A program made the translations under genes and the position numbers. Positions 1 to 5,653 of a stretch of 7,107 bases of DNA are shown piece after piece. The notes beneath the pieces were generated by a model, which worked only from the letters and a program-made list of their open reading frames with translations, made no database searches and was not told the DNA's origin. The stretch's first letter is position 1. The number at the start of each line of letters is the position of its first letter. Source of the stretch: Pseudomonadota bacterium (GTDB lineage: Bacteria; Pseudomonadota; Gammaproteobacteria; Acidithiobacillales; Acidithiobacillaceae); the NCBI GenBank assembly GCA_021840785.1, contig JAKBXD010000097.1, positions 1 to 7,107 on the forward strand, given 5' to 3'.

Positions 1-2
1 GG

Positions 3-80
3 AGTAATTTTAATGTGGGGGGTTATCTTAGTGAAGATAGCGTGGATGACCGTTGGAAGAAGGAGAAGAGCGATGTGTGA
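3..80 (+). CDS. 3' end of an upstream gene (partial)
   Basis: The third frame is open from the window edge to a TGA at 78-80 and encodes 25 residues ending WKKEKSDV. The composition (Gly-Gly-Tyr, then acidic, then a lysine-rich hydrophilic end) looks like a real protein C-terminus. Its stop lies just inside the next gene: the ATG at 73 and the TGA at 78-80 overlap by 8 bases, a typical phage junction suggesting translational coupling. Too little is present to name a family. A gene for a DNA-replication protein would fit the neighbourhood, but that is only inference. Confidence 0.55.
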   Translation, partial: SNFNVGGYLSEDSVDDRWKKEKSDV

Positions 81-348
81 AGAAATGGGAAAAATGCCGA
101 AGTACAAGTGTCACAAGACCGTTCGGGCGTTCAAGATTTTGGATATTTATTTGGCTGAGGAAGCAGTGAATGGTAAGCCGTTACCACCGCGCATCTTAGA
201 AGGCGATGGCACGCAAGTAACGGTCAGCCAAGAGTTTATGGAAAAGCACAAGCCTCACGTCGGCGGCTACTACGTCCGTTATGAAGACGGCTACGAGTCA
301 TTTTCCCCGGCAGAGGCATTTGAATCTGGGTACACACGGGTTGGTTGA
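73..348 (+). CDS. small phage-type protein of unknown function, 91 residues
   Basis: This encodes a soluble protein with no signal peptide or membrane segment. The body (KYKCHKTVRAFKI near the start, then VGGYYVRYEDGYESFSPAEAF and an end of the type GYTRV) resembles, from memory, a widespread small phage protein of unknown function with a conserved Tyr/Gly/Asp-rich C-terminal half. The frame extends back to an ATG at 13, but the ATG at 73 is preferred: AAGGAG at 60-65 sits 7 bases before it, and it overlaps the stop of the preceding gene in the usual phage way. The stop at 346-348 is followed directly by the ribosome binding site of the collagen-like gene (AAGGAG at 351-356), so the two are probably co-transcribed. 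No function is proposed. Confidence 0.8.
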   Translation: MCEEMGKMPKYKCHKTVRAFKILDIYLAEEAVNGKPLPPRILEGDGTQVTVSQEFMEKHKPHVGGYYVRYEDGYESFSPAEAFESGYTRVG

Positions 349-363
349 CTAAGGAGAAGTAGC

Positions 364-1158
364 ATGTTGAAGCGAGTTGCGGTATTGGTAGCAGTAGCAT
401 CGCTGGGTATGGGCAGTGCAGTGGCAGGGACTGGATGGGGGGACCATGTAGTCATCCCCGAGCCGGTTATACCGTCTCACTTCATCCCGAAGCACTATCA
501 TTTTCACAAAGAGCCAGTACGGGGACCACAGGGACCACAGGGACCACAGGGACCACAGGGACCACAGGGACCACAGGGACCACAGGGACCGCGAGGACCA
601 CAGGGTATCCCTGGCAAGAACGGCGTGGTGAACTACACGAAGGTGGACCAACAGATTAGCGCGGGGGACAAGACTACCCTTTCTACTTCCGAGCAGTACA
701 CCAACGTCAAGTCTACCCAGACGCTCACTGCGGCTAACAGCTACACGAACGAGGTCAATCAAGCCACGTATCAGGCAGCGGAGAATTACTCCAACTCTGG
801 GGACCAAGCGACTCTGCAACAGGCCAACGTCAACGCGCAAGGATATGCGGCGCAGGCTCAAGCCAACGCAGAGCAGTATGCTCAAGGCGCAGCAAATCAG
901 GCGCAGGAGAACGCGGAGCAGTTTGCCGCTTCGGGTATCGCCGCAGCTCTCGCCATGCCCAGTTCCCCCGTCCTCGCTCCGGGTCAGGTGTATGTCGGTG
1001 CGGAGATGGGAACCTATGACGGTCAGCAGGCGATTGGCGCAAAAGCAACGTACCAGATCACTCGCCGCTGGAATGCGAACGTGGGCGTGTCCGGTGGGTT
1101 TGGTCAGTACGGCCACACTGCGGTAGCAGCAGGGGTTGGATATACGTTCGGAAATTGA
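364..1158 (+). CDS. secreted collagen-like protein with YadA-type trimeric outer-membrane anchor
   Basis: A 264-residue modular surface protein. Residues 1-21 form a signal peptide (Lys-Arg, hydrophobic core, SAVA before the likely cut). Residues 22-53 are a Pro/His linker including HYHFHK. Residues 54-89 are twelve Gly-X-Y triplets (seven GPQ, then [15 protein letters not shown]), able to form a collagen triple helix. Residues 90-187 are a Gln/Asn/Ala-rich stalk with aromatics at 112, 127, 142, 172 and 187, all on a 15-residue register. Residues 188-264 match the YadA C-terminal anchor pattern: a hydrophobic helix, then four short beta strands ending GVGYTF. Such anchors trimerise in the outer membrane and carry their own stalk outside, which agrees with the trimeric collagen module. 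ATG at 364 has AAGGAG 7 bases upstream. Finding it beside phage replication genes suggests lysogenic conversion, adhesion or receptor masking (inference). A virion fibre is less likely because of the signal peptide. Confidence 0.85.
   Translation: MLKRVAVLVAVASLGMGSAVAGTGWGDHVVIPEPVIPSHFIPKHYHFHKEPVRGPQGPQGPQGPQGPQGPQGPQGPRGPQGIPGKNGVVNYTKVDQQISAGDKTTLSTSEQYTNVKSTQTLTAANSYTNEVNQATYQAAENYSNSGDQATLQQANVNAQGYAAQAQANAEQYAQGAANQAQENAEQFAASGIAAALAMPSSPVLAPGQVYVGAEMGTYDGQQAIGAKATYQITRRWNANVGVSGGFGQYGHTAVAAGVGYTFGN
523..603 (+). repeat. 9-bp tandem repeat encoding Gly-Pro-Gln collagen triplets
   Basis: The 9-mer GGACCACAG occurs seven times without a mismatch at 523-585. It is followed by a variant copy at 586-594 (GGACCGCGA, Gly-Pro-Arg) and one more exact copy at 595-603. 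The unit is three codons, so gain or loss of copies keeps the reading frame and only changes the length of the collagen rod. Identity at the DNA level, including third codon positions, suggests recent expansion by slippage or recombination rather than selection on protein alone. Confidence 0.95.
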
Positions 1159-1165
1159 CGATTTT

Positions 1166-1189
1166 GGCCCGGCACTCCCGGGCCTTTTT
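1166..1189 (+). terminator. intrinsic (Rho-independent) terminator after the collagen-like gene
   Basis: GGCCCGG (1166-1172) pairs perfectly with CCGGGCC (1178-1184) across a 5-base loop, and five T residues follow at 1185-1189. The GC-only 7-bp stem plus U-tract is a textbook terminator. It starts 7 bases after the TGA of the collagen-like gene and ends only 14 bases before the polymerase start. Transcription entering polA from upstream must therefore read through it or be antiterminated. Confidence 0.85.
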
Positions 1190-1192
1190 GGT

Positions 1193-1200
1193 GGAGGTGA
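1193..1200 (+). promoter_or_regulatory. strong ribosome binding site that fixes the polymerase TTG start
   Basis: GGAGGTGA is an 8-base match to the anti-Shine-Dalgarno sequence, ending 3 bases (core GGAGGT: 5 bases) before TTG at 1204. It lies just after the terminator U-tract. The next in-frame ATG (codon 24) would delete exonuclease motif I, so the TTG start is well supported. Confidence 0.8.
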
Positions 1201-1203
1201 GAA

Positions 1204-3342
1204 TTGAATAAAACAACAACCGTCGTTTTCGACTTCGAGACGTTCTATTCTGCTAAGTACAGCGTAAAAACTATGAGCTACACGGACTACGTGGACGACG
1301 AGCGGTTTTTGGTTCACGGCATGGCCGTATGTGGGGGTGTGCCTGCGGAGTTTCTTGGGCAGGATGACGTGCCAGAGTTTTTTGCGTCCCTGCCTGATCG
1401 GACCATATTGGTGTCCCACAACAGTCTGTTTGATTTGACCGTTGTCGCGCGTCATTACCGGCTGTCGGCGCTGTTTCACCAAAAGCGGTTCAGTTTCATT
1501 GACAGCATGGGGCTTGCAGCACTGCTGCGCGGGAATTACACCCTACTAAACCTCAATGCGCTGACTGGGCAAAAGACCGAGGGACTGGCGAACACCAAGG
1601 GTAAGCGGGAACTGACGCCGGAGGAGTATGAGGCACTGGTGCAATACGCGATCAACGACGCCCGGATCACGGAAGGACTGCTGCGGGATTTGCTGCGCGA
1701 AGGGACTGGGCGCCTAGGGCGTGAGCTGCTACGCAAAGAGTTACAGGTCATGGACTACACGCTGAAGCTACTTCTGGTGGACCCTGCGCTGGATCGGAAT
1801 ACGAGGCCGGTGCTTTGCTTGGACCGCGTTGTGCTGGAGCAATGCCACCACGACGAGCTACGGAAAGAAGATACCCTGTTGAGCGGGGTGGCTGCGGCGT
1901 TACGGATCAGCACAAAGGAGCTGGAGACCATCATCCGGTCGCGTGTCAAGTTCCCGAAGCTGCTGGAGACGCATGGGGTTGCGGTGCCCAAGAAAATCTC
2001 CCCGACCACGGGCAAAGAAACCTGGGCCATGGCGAAGAGCGACACGGCGTTCCTCCAGCTTCTGGAGCGGTACGGCATCACCGAGGACACGGACGTAGAG
2101 GAAAATATCAGCGTTGCGGACCATGAAACGCTCATCAAGCATCTGCTACTCATGAAAGTGCGACTCGGCAGCACGATCTTACGGACCCGTTCGGAGCGGA
2201 TGCTGCGGCTGAACCTGGAGGGCCAGGATACATTCCCGATGCCGGTATACCTTCGCTATTACGGGGCGCAGAACACAGGTCGGTGGTCGGGTGAGAACAA
2301 GTTGAATCAACAGAATTTTCCGCGCGGCTCCTTGATCCGCTCCGCTATCGTCCCTCCACCGGGGCATAAGATCGTCGTGTGTGATTTCTCCTCCATTGAA
2401 GCACGGGTGCTGGCGTGGCTGGCAGGAGAGGACGATCTGCTAGACGCTTTCCGTGCCAACAAAGATGTGTACATTGAGCAGGCGAAGAAAATCTGGCCCT
2501 CCCTCGCGGGGCTGCCGGACAAAGTTATCAAAGATGAGCATGGGCTTAAACGGCAGGTCAGTAAAGTAACGATCCTTGGTCTGGGGTACTCCGCTGGTTG
2601 GGCGGTGTTGGAGCGGCTACTTCGTCTCGGCCTTATGGGTCCGGCGGTGTTGTTGGATCGGGAGACCGCCGAAGGACTCGGCGTTGAGCGGGAATGGGTA
2701 CTGGACCGCCTTCAGCGGCAGAAAGACTGGCGTAAGGAACAAGCCGGGGATGACCCAGAGAAGCTACAAGACGCGAAAGCCTGGTGGGAAGGCTTGATGT
2801 TGCCCCTCCAGAAAGACCTGGCAATCCTGTGGCACTATGGCGCGGCGATGCGGCTGGTGGATATTTATCGGGAAGCGAACCGGAACATCGTGGCGTTTTG
2901 GAAGCGCATGGGCGCATTGGACGGCGGCGAACACTGTGAGTGGGTAGAAGAAACCTATCAGGGCGTACCTACCATGACCCTGCGCCTCCCTGACGGCAGC
3001 CTGCTTCCCTTTCCACACCTGCGCTACTCAGACGACGAGCGCGGACGGATACTGTACCGACAGAAAGGCGTGATTCAGCATACCTACTCTGCGCGCCTCG
3101 CAGAGAATGCGACGCAAGCCACCGCCCGAGCGCTACTTCGAGATGTTTGGATAGAAGCGGTCAAAGCAGGCGTACCTGTATGCCACTCGGTGCATGACGA
3201 GCTCGTGTCCGTGGTCCCAGAGCAAGATGCAGAGGACGCTCGTAGCGCGTTGCTGGAGATCATGTCCAAGCCCCCCGCGTGGGCGCCAGACTTGCCCGTG
3301 GCGGCGGAAGCGAAGATTTTGGACAGCTACGCGGGGAAGTAA
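1204..3342 (+). CDS. polA: phage family A DNA polymerase with 3'-5' proofreading domain
   Basis: A 712-residue replicative polymerase, close in length to T7 gp5, without an N-terminal 5'-3' exonuclease. The proofreading domain is DEDDy type: D10 and E12 in FDFETF, D77 in HNSLFD, and Y148/D152 in YAIND. The polymerase domain has TGRWSG at 358-363, motif A DFSSIEAR (D394, E399), motif B with R450 and K454 (RQVSKVTILGLGYSAG) and motif C HDE (H664, D665, E666). All metal-binding aspartates are present, so the enzyme should be active. The residue equivalent to E. coli Phe762 is Leu458, a type common in environmental phage polymerases; Tyr766 corresponds to Tyr462. The start is TTG at 1204; a later ATG would remove motif I. 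A terminator precedes the gene and a promoter follows its stop by 4 bases, so it may form its own transcription unit. The gene symbol denotes the family, not orthology to bacterial polA. Confidence 0.96.
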   Translation: MNKTTTVVFDFETFYSAKYSVKTMSYTDYVDDERFLVHGMAVCGGVPAEFLGQDDVPEFFASLPDRTILVSHNSLFDLTVVARHYRLSALFHQKRFSFIDSMGLAALLRGNYTLLNLNALTGQKTEGLANTKGKRELTPEEYEALVQYAINDARITEGLLRDLLREGTGRLGRELLRKELQVMDYTLKLLLVDPALDRNTRPVLCLDRVVLEQCHHDELRKEDTLLSGVAAALRISTKELETIIRSRVKFPKLLETHGVAVPKKISPTTGKETWAMAKSDTAFLQLLERYGITEDTDVEENISVADHETLIKHLLLMKVRLGSTILRTRSERMLRLNLEGQDTFPMPVYLRYYGAQNTGRWSGENKLNQQNFPRGSLIRSAIVPPPGHKIVVCDFSSIEARVLAWLAGEDDLLDAFRANKDVYIEQAKKIWPSLAGLPDKVIKDEHGLKRQVSKVTILGLGYSAGWAVLERLLRLGLMGPAVLLDRETAEGLGVEREWVLDRLQRQKDWRKEQAGDDPEKLQDAKAWWEGLMLPLQKDLAILWHYGAAMRLVDIYREANRNIVAFWKRMGALDGGEHCEWVEETYQGVPTMTLRLPDGSLLPFPHLRYSDDERGRILYRQKGVIQHTYSARLAENATQATARALLRDVWIEAVKAGVPVCHSVHDELVSVVPEQDAEDARSALLEIMSKPPAWAPDLPVAAEAKILDSYAGK

Positions 3343-3346
3343 AGGG

Positions 3347-3375
3347 TTGCATTTGGTCCCACCGCGCCGTATAAT
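3347..3375 (+). promoter_or_regulatory. sigma70-type promoter P1
   Basis: TTGCAT (-35, 3347-3352), a 17-base spacer and a perfect TATAAT (-10, 3370-3375) lie just after the polymerase stop. The expected start of transcription is 3382-3383, about 25 bases before the next ATG. A second promoter at 5577-5605 matches this one at 32 of 41 aligned positions from the -35 box through a downstream CATGGA, including GGTCCCAC in the spacer and GCCG before the -10 box. Two independent near-copies in correct geometry make the call strong. Host RNA polymerase should read it. Confidence 0.88.
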
Positions 3376-3407
3376 ACTCTTCATGGATACAGCACAGGAG
3401 AAGTGAC

Positions 3408-3827
3408 ATGTTGGACATAGACTGGAGCAAAGTGCCCGAAGGGTACGACTGGGTGGCGCAGGATGAACACGGTTGTATTCACGTATTTATTAATAAACCT
3501 TTTCCATCCGAAGGAGAATTTGGCGCTTGGGTTTGTCGTAATGGGCGAGTTTTTTTATGTCGCCGCAAACCTAACAAGAACTGGAGAGATACGCTCACAA
3601 AAAGACCAGTCTCAGAGACGCAATCACCCGATGTCGAAGCGCACGAACCAGAAGCCGACCCCGCTGAGGAGCCGAAGTGGGAAATTTGCCAGGGGGACCC
3701 GAGCGAGATGGCTGATCGGTACCGAGACGCGAGGATACGAGAATCCTTTGCTGTAATTATGGCCGAGCTACCGGCGCTGCTGGAGGATCGAGAGAAGCTG
3801 CGGAAGTTGACGGGGGTGTTGGGATGA
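3408..3827 (+). CDS. phage protein of unknown function, 139 residues
   Basis: First gene after promoter P1. AGGAG at 3396-3400 precedes the ATG at 3408 by 7 bases. The N-terminal part (DWSKVPEGYDWVAQDEHG, then a KP motif, and WRDTLTKRP at about residue 60) resembles, from memory, a common small phage orphan in which a Trp-rich, sheet-like N-terminus ends in a Trp-Arg-Asp...Arg-Pro signature. Residues 68-95 are acidic and probably disordered. Residues 100-137 look like one or two amphipathic helices rich in Glu, Arg and Leu. There is no signal peptide or membrane segment. The TGA overlaps the ATG of the next gene (ATGA at 3824-3827), so the two are likely translationally coupled. Its position in a replication operon is the only hint to function. 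Confidence 0.85.
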   Translation: MLDIDWSKVPEGYDWVAQDEHGCIHVFINKPFPSEGEFGAWVCRNGRVFLCRRKPNKNWRDTLTKRPVSETQSPDVEAHEPEADPAEEPKWEICQGDPSEMADRYRDARIRESFAVIMAELPALLEDREKLRKLTGVLG

Positions 3828-3994
3828 CCCCCTTGCAGATCGGGCTACGAATTGTTGGCTTCGTCTCTTTGGCGGCTGGTGTGTTCCTGTTTTTTAGGGG
3901 GGTAGAAAGCGAGAGCCCCGCCGAGAGCGTAACAGGAATAGTCCTGTTTTTTGGCGGAATGTGGCTTATGGATCATGCAGAGCAGGTGTCATGA
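3824..3994 (+). CDS. small two-helix membrane protein, 56 residues
   Basis: A short ORF starting at the ATGA overlap with the previous gene and ending at TGA 3992-3994. Residues 4-24 are hydrophobic (IGLRIVGFVSLAAGVFLFF) and residues 36-49 form a second hydrophobic stretch (VTGIVLFFGGMWLM). They are joined by a short acidic loop with three Glu (RGVESESPAES). This predicts a helical hairpin in the inner membrane. The overlap start, the hydrophobic pattern and the lack of any other gene between 3828 and 4048 support a real gene. Small hairpin membrane proteins of phages can act in lysis, superinfection exclusion or membrane attachment of replication, but nothing here decides between these. Confidence 0.7.
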   Translation: MTPLQIGLRIVGFVSLAAGVFLFFRGVESESPAESVTGIVLFFGGMWLMDHAEQVS

Positions 3995-4048
3995 CTTGAT
4001 ACTCCCTGAATTGGCGAAATTCCCTAACAAAAAGACCGGAGCAATAGC

Positions 4049-4945
4049 ATGAAAGAACTTGGAAGGCTAGTGAGTAAGACGGCGGTGTATGCCATCATCA
4101 AAATGACCAAGGATGGCTTGGTGCTGCGGAATGACGACACGGATTTGGAGTTTGATACGTATCTATCGCGGGCCAAGATGACCCCGTTCACGGTGATGAC
4201 GGACGACGAAGGGCTGCGCGCCCATGTGGAAGGGGTGGAGGGGATTGAGGTCACGTCTTTACAGTCGCGCTCCGAAGATATTCAGACCATCACTTTCCCT
4301 TTGTCCTATTCCAGCATAAGTACCTTTGGTACTTGCCCTCGTCAATTCCAACACCTACACGTCCTCCAGGACGTAATAAACGAAAGTAGCGCCGAGACGA
4401 TTTGGGGGTACGAGTGTCGTAAGCAGATTGGGGATTATATTACCCATGGCGCAGGTATAACGGAGCCGGTTGCACAGAACGCCATCCCCTATTTGAACTC
4501 CATCAAAGCCCAAGACGCGAAAGCGGAATGGAAGTGGGGGCTGACCAAAGATTTTGAGCCCTGTGATTTCTCGGCGCCGGACGTTGCTTATTACGATACG
4601 GCGAACTACTTGGCGCTTTTGGAGGGCGGTCGGGCGTTTGTGGTTGCGTGGGAGATGGGTGACGCTACGGACGACTTTGGCAAGATGGATTTGTTTGCGT
4701 TGGCTACGTTCATCCACCATCCCGACGTTCAGAAGATACGTGGTATGTACGTCTGGTTAAAGACTAATACCCACACCAAGAAAGACTACACCAGAGCCGA
4801 CGTGGACCGCTTAAAAGAACAGGTGCGAGAAAAAGCAAAGCCGGTTTTGCGTGGTGTAGTACGCGGAGAGTTCCCTACCAAGCCCAGCGGTTTGTGTCGG
4901 GGGCGGTGTCCCGTCAAGGAGTGCCCGGAGTACAAGGAAGTTTGA
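4049..4945 (+). CDS. PD-(D/E)XK (RecB/Cas4-like) nuclease-fold protein, probably catalytically inactive
   Basis: A 298-residue protein. From residue 85 it follows the phage Cas4/RecB-like exonuclease family: LSYSSISTFGTCPRQF (C96), a WG helix at 119-131, a segment around E and D183, a core strand at 196-204, then PSGLCRGRCPVKECP at the C-terminus with C283, C287 and C292. Together with C96 these could bind an Fe-S cluster. However, the core motif that normally reads Asp-x-Lys-Thr-Gly is AWEMG (200-204), so the metal-binding Asp and catalytic Lys are replaced by Ala and Glu. The usual His of the WG helix appears to be Arg124 and its Glu to be Gly128. The frame is intact with a good start (GGAG at 4038-4041, ATG 4049), so this looks like a maintained protein with changed function, perhaps DNA binding or scaffolding. 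Residues 1-84 form an extra N-terminal segment I do not recognise. Family assignment is secure; inactivity is inference from a by-eye alignment. Confidence 0.8.
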   Translation: MKELGRLVSKTAVYAIIKMTKDGLVLRNDDTDLEFDTYLSRAKMTPFTVMTDDEGLRAHVEGVEGIEVTSLQSRSEDIQTITFPLSYSSISTFGTCPRQFQHLHVLQDVINESSAETIWGYECRKQIGDYITHGAGITEPVAQNAIPYLNSIKAQDAKAEWKWGLTKDFEPCDFSAPDVAYYDTANYLALLEGGRAFVVAWEMGDATDDFGKMDLFALATFIHHPDVQKIRGMYVWLKTNTHTKKDYTRADVDRLKEQVREKAKPVLRGVVRGEFPTKPSGLCRGRCPVKECPEYKEV

Positions 4946-4989
4946 GGCGGCTAGCGGCGACTTGCCACTCGTTTTATGGGGGATAACAG

Positions 4990-5604
4990 ATGGTTTTGCA
5001 AATAGGGCTACTCGGGCCTGCCAACGCCGGTAAAGATACCGTCGCGGATATGATCGTCGAGTTTTTTGGCGGAGTGGTGCGGAAGCATGCTTTTGCCGAT
5101 GCGTTGTATGCGGAGGTAGCGGAAGCGTTTGAGGTGAGTGAGGACTACCTTCGCGACCGGAAATGGAAAGAGAAGCCTTCTCTGCGGCTCTCCCCACGAT
5201 TCTGCTTGGACGACGCCTTTGTACAGGTGTGTCGGGAGGTAGGGGTGTCGGTGATGTCCGCGCTCTCCCCTCGTCGTGTGTTGGAGCTATGGGGTATGGA
5301 ATACCGTCGGGCGCAGGACGCGGATTACTGGGTACGGAGGCTGGTAGATAAGGGCGGTGACGTGGTGATCTCGGATGTCCGGTTCTCCAACGAACTGCAA
5401 ATTGTCGCAGTACCACTCATCGTTCGGCGCCCTGGTCACGAGATTCTGCGAGACCATCGCAGTGATACCCTATGGCGGCGGGTAGAGGGCGTGCCCGAGG
5501 TGTGGAACACAGGGAGCCTGGATCAGTTGCGTAAGTCCGTGATTGATCTGCTGTCGGCGCTACCTAAAGAAAAGACTTGCATCGGGTCCCACTCAGCCGT
5601 ATAA
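4990..5604 (+). CDS. deoxynucleoside monophosphate kinase
   Basis: A 204-residue cytoplasmic P-loop kinase that would phosphorylate dNMPs to dNDPs with ATP, supplying precursors for the phage polymerase; T4 gene 1 product is the best-known member (somewhat longer). Walker A is GPANAGKDT (G9, G14, K15, D16, T17) right after the first beta strand. SPRRVLELWGMEYRR at 93-107 fits the family's Arg-x-x-x-Gln-x-x-Gly-Thr-Glu region, with Glu99 in place of the usual Gln. SDVRFSNE at 128-135 matches the conserved Asp-x-Arg-Phe-x-Asn-Glu signature that helps bind the nucleotide monophosphate. The start at 4990 is supported by a G-rich Shine-Dalgarno (4978-4983). The TAA stop at 5602-5604 forms part of the -10 box of promoter P2, so the 3' end of the gene doubles as promoter. 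A dephospho-CoA kinase relative is less likely given the phage context. Confidence 0.88.
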   Translation: MVLQIGLLGPANAGKDTVADMIVEFFGGVVRKHAFADALYAEVAEAFEVSEDYLRDRKWKEKPSLRLSPRFCLDDAFVQVCREVGVSVMSALSPRRVLELWGMEYRRAQDADYWVRRLVDKGGDVVISDVRFSNELQIVAVPLIVRRPGHEILRDHRSDTLWRRVEGVPEVWNTGSLDQLRKSVIDLLSALPKEKTCIGSHSAV

Positions 5605-5605
5605 T
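5577..5605 (+). promoter_or_regulatory. sigma70-type promoter P2, near-copy of P1
   Basis: TTGCAT (5577-5582), a 17-base spacer and TATAAT (5600-5605) lie in the last codons of the kinase gene; the kinase TAA stop is bases 3-5 of the -10 box. The spacer shares GGTCCCAC and GCCG with P1 at identical offsets, and CATGGA follows at the same distance (5612-5617). The expected start of transcription is 5612-5613, giving a leader of about 40 bases before the gene at 5654. Confidence 0.88.
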
Positions 5606-5653
5606 ACAACCCATGGAAGCCGCCCATCCCGGCGCGGCACTTGGGAGACCGAA

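Noticed and set aside
523..603. CRISPR array or iteron origin
   Set aside because: The 9-bp units have no spacers and are an in-frame collagen code, fully explained by the protein.
349..1482. Long minus-strand ORF (377 codons) opposite the collagen-like gene and the polymerase start
   Set aside because: Its length comes from the repeat and the biased codon use of the + strand genes. The translation has a low-complexity Ser-Leu-Trp repeat, no ribosome binding site and spans a terminator. The + strand gene has a clear domain architecture.
4956..4985. Possible promoter before the kinase (TTGCCA ... GATAAC)
   Set aside because: Spacing is too short and the -10 box is poor; the gene is sufficiently explained by transcription from P1.
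4811..5416. Minus-strand ORF of 201 codons opposite the kinase
   Set aside because: Pro/Arg/Ser-rich translation without domain features, lying antisense to a kinase with all motifs present.
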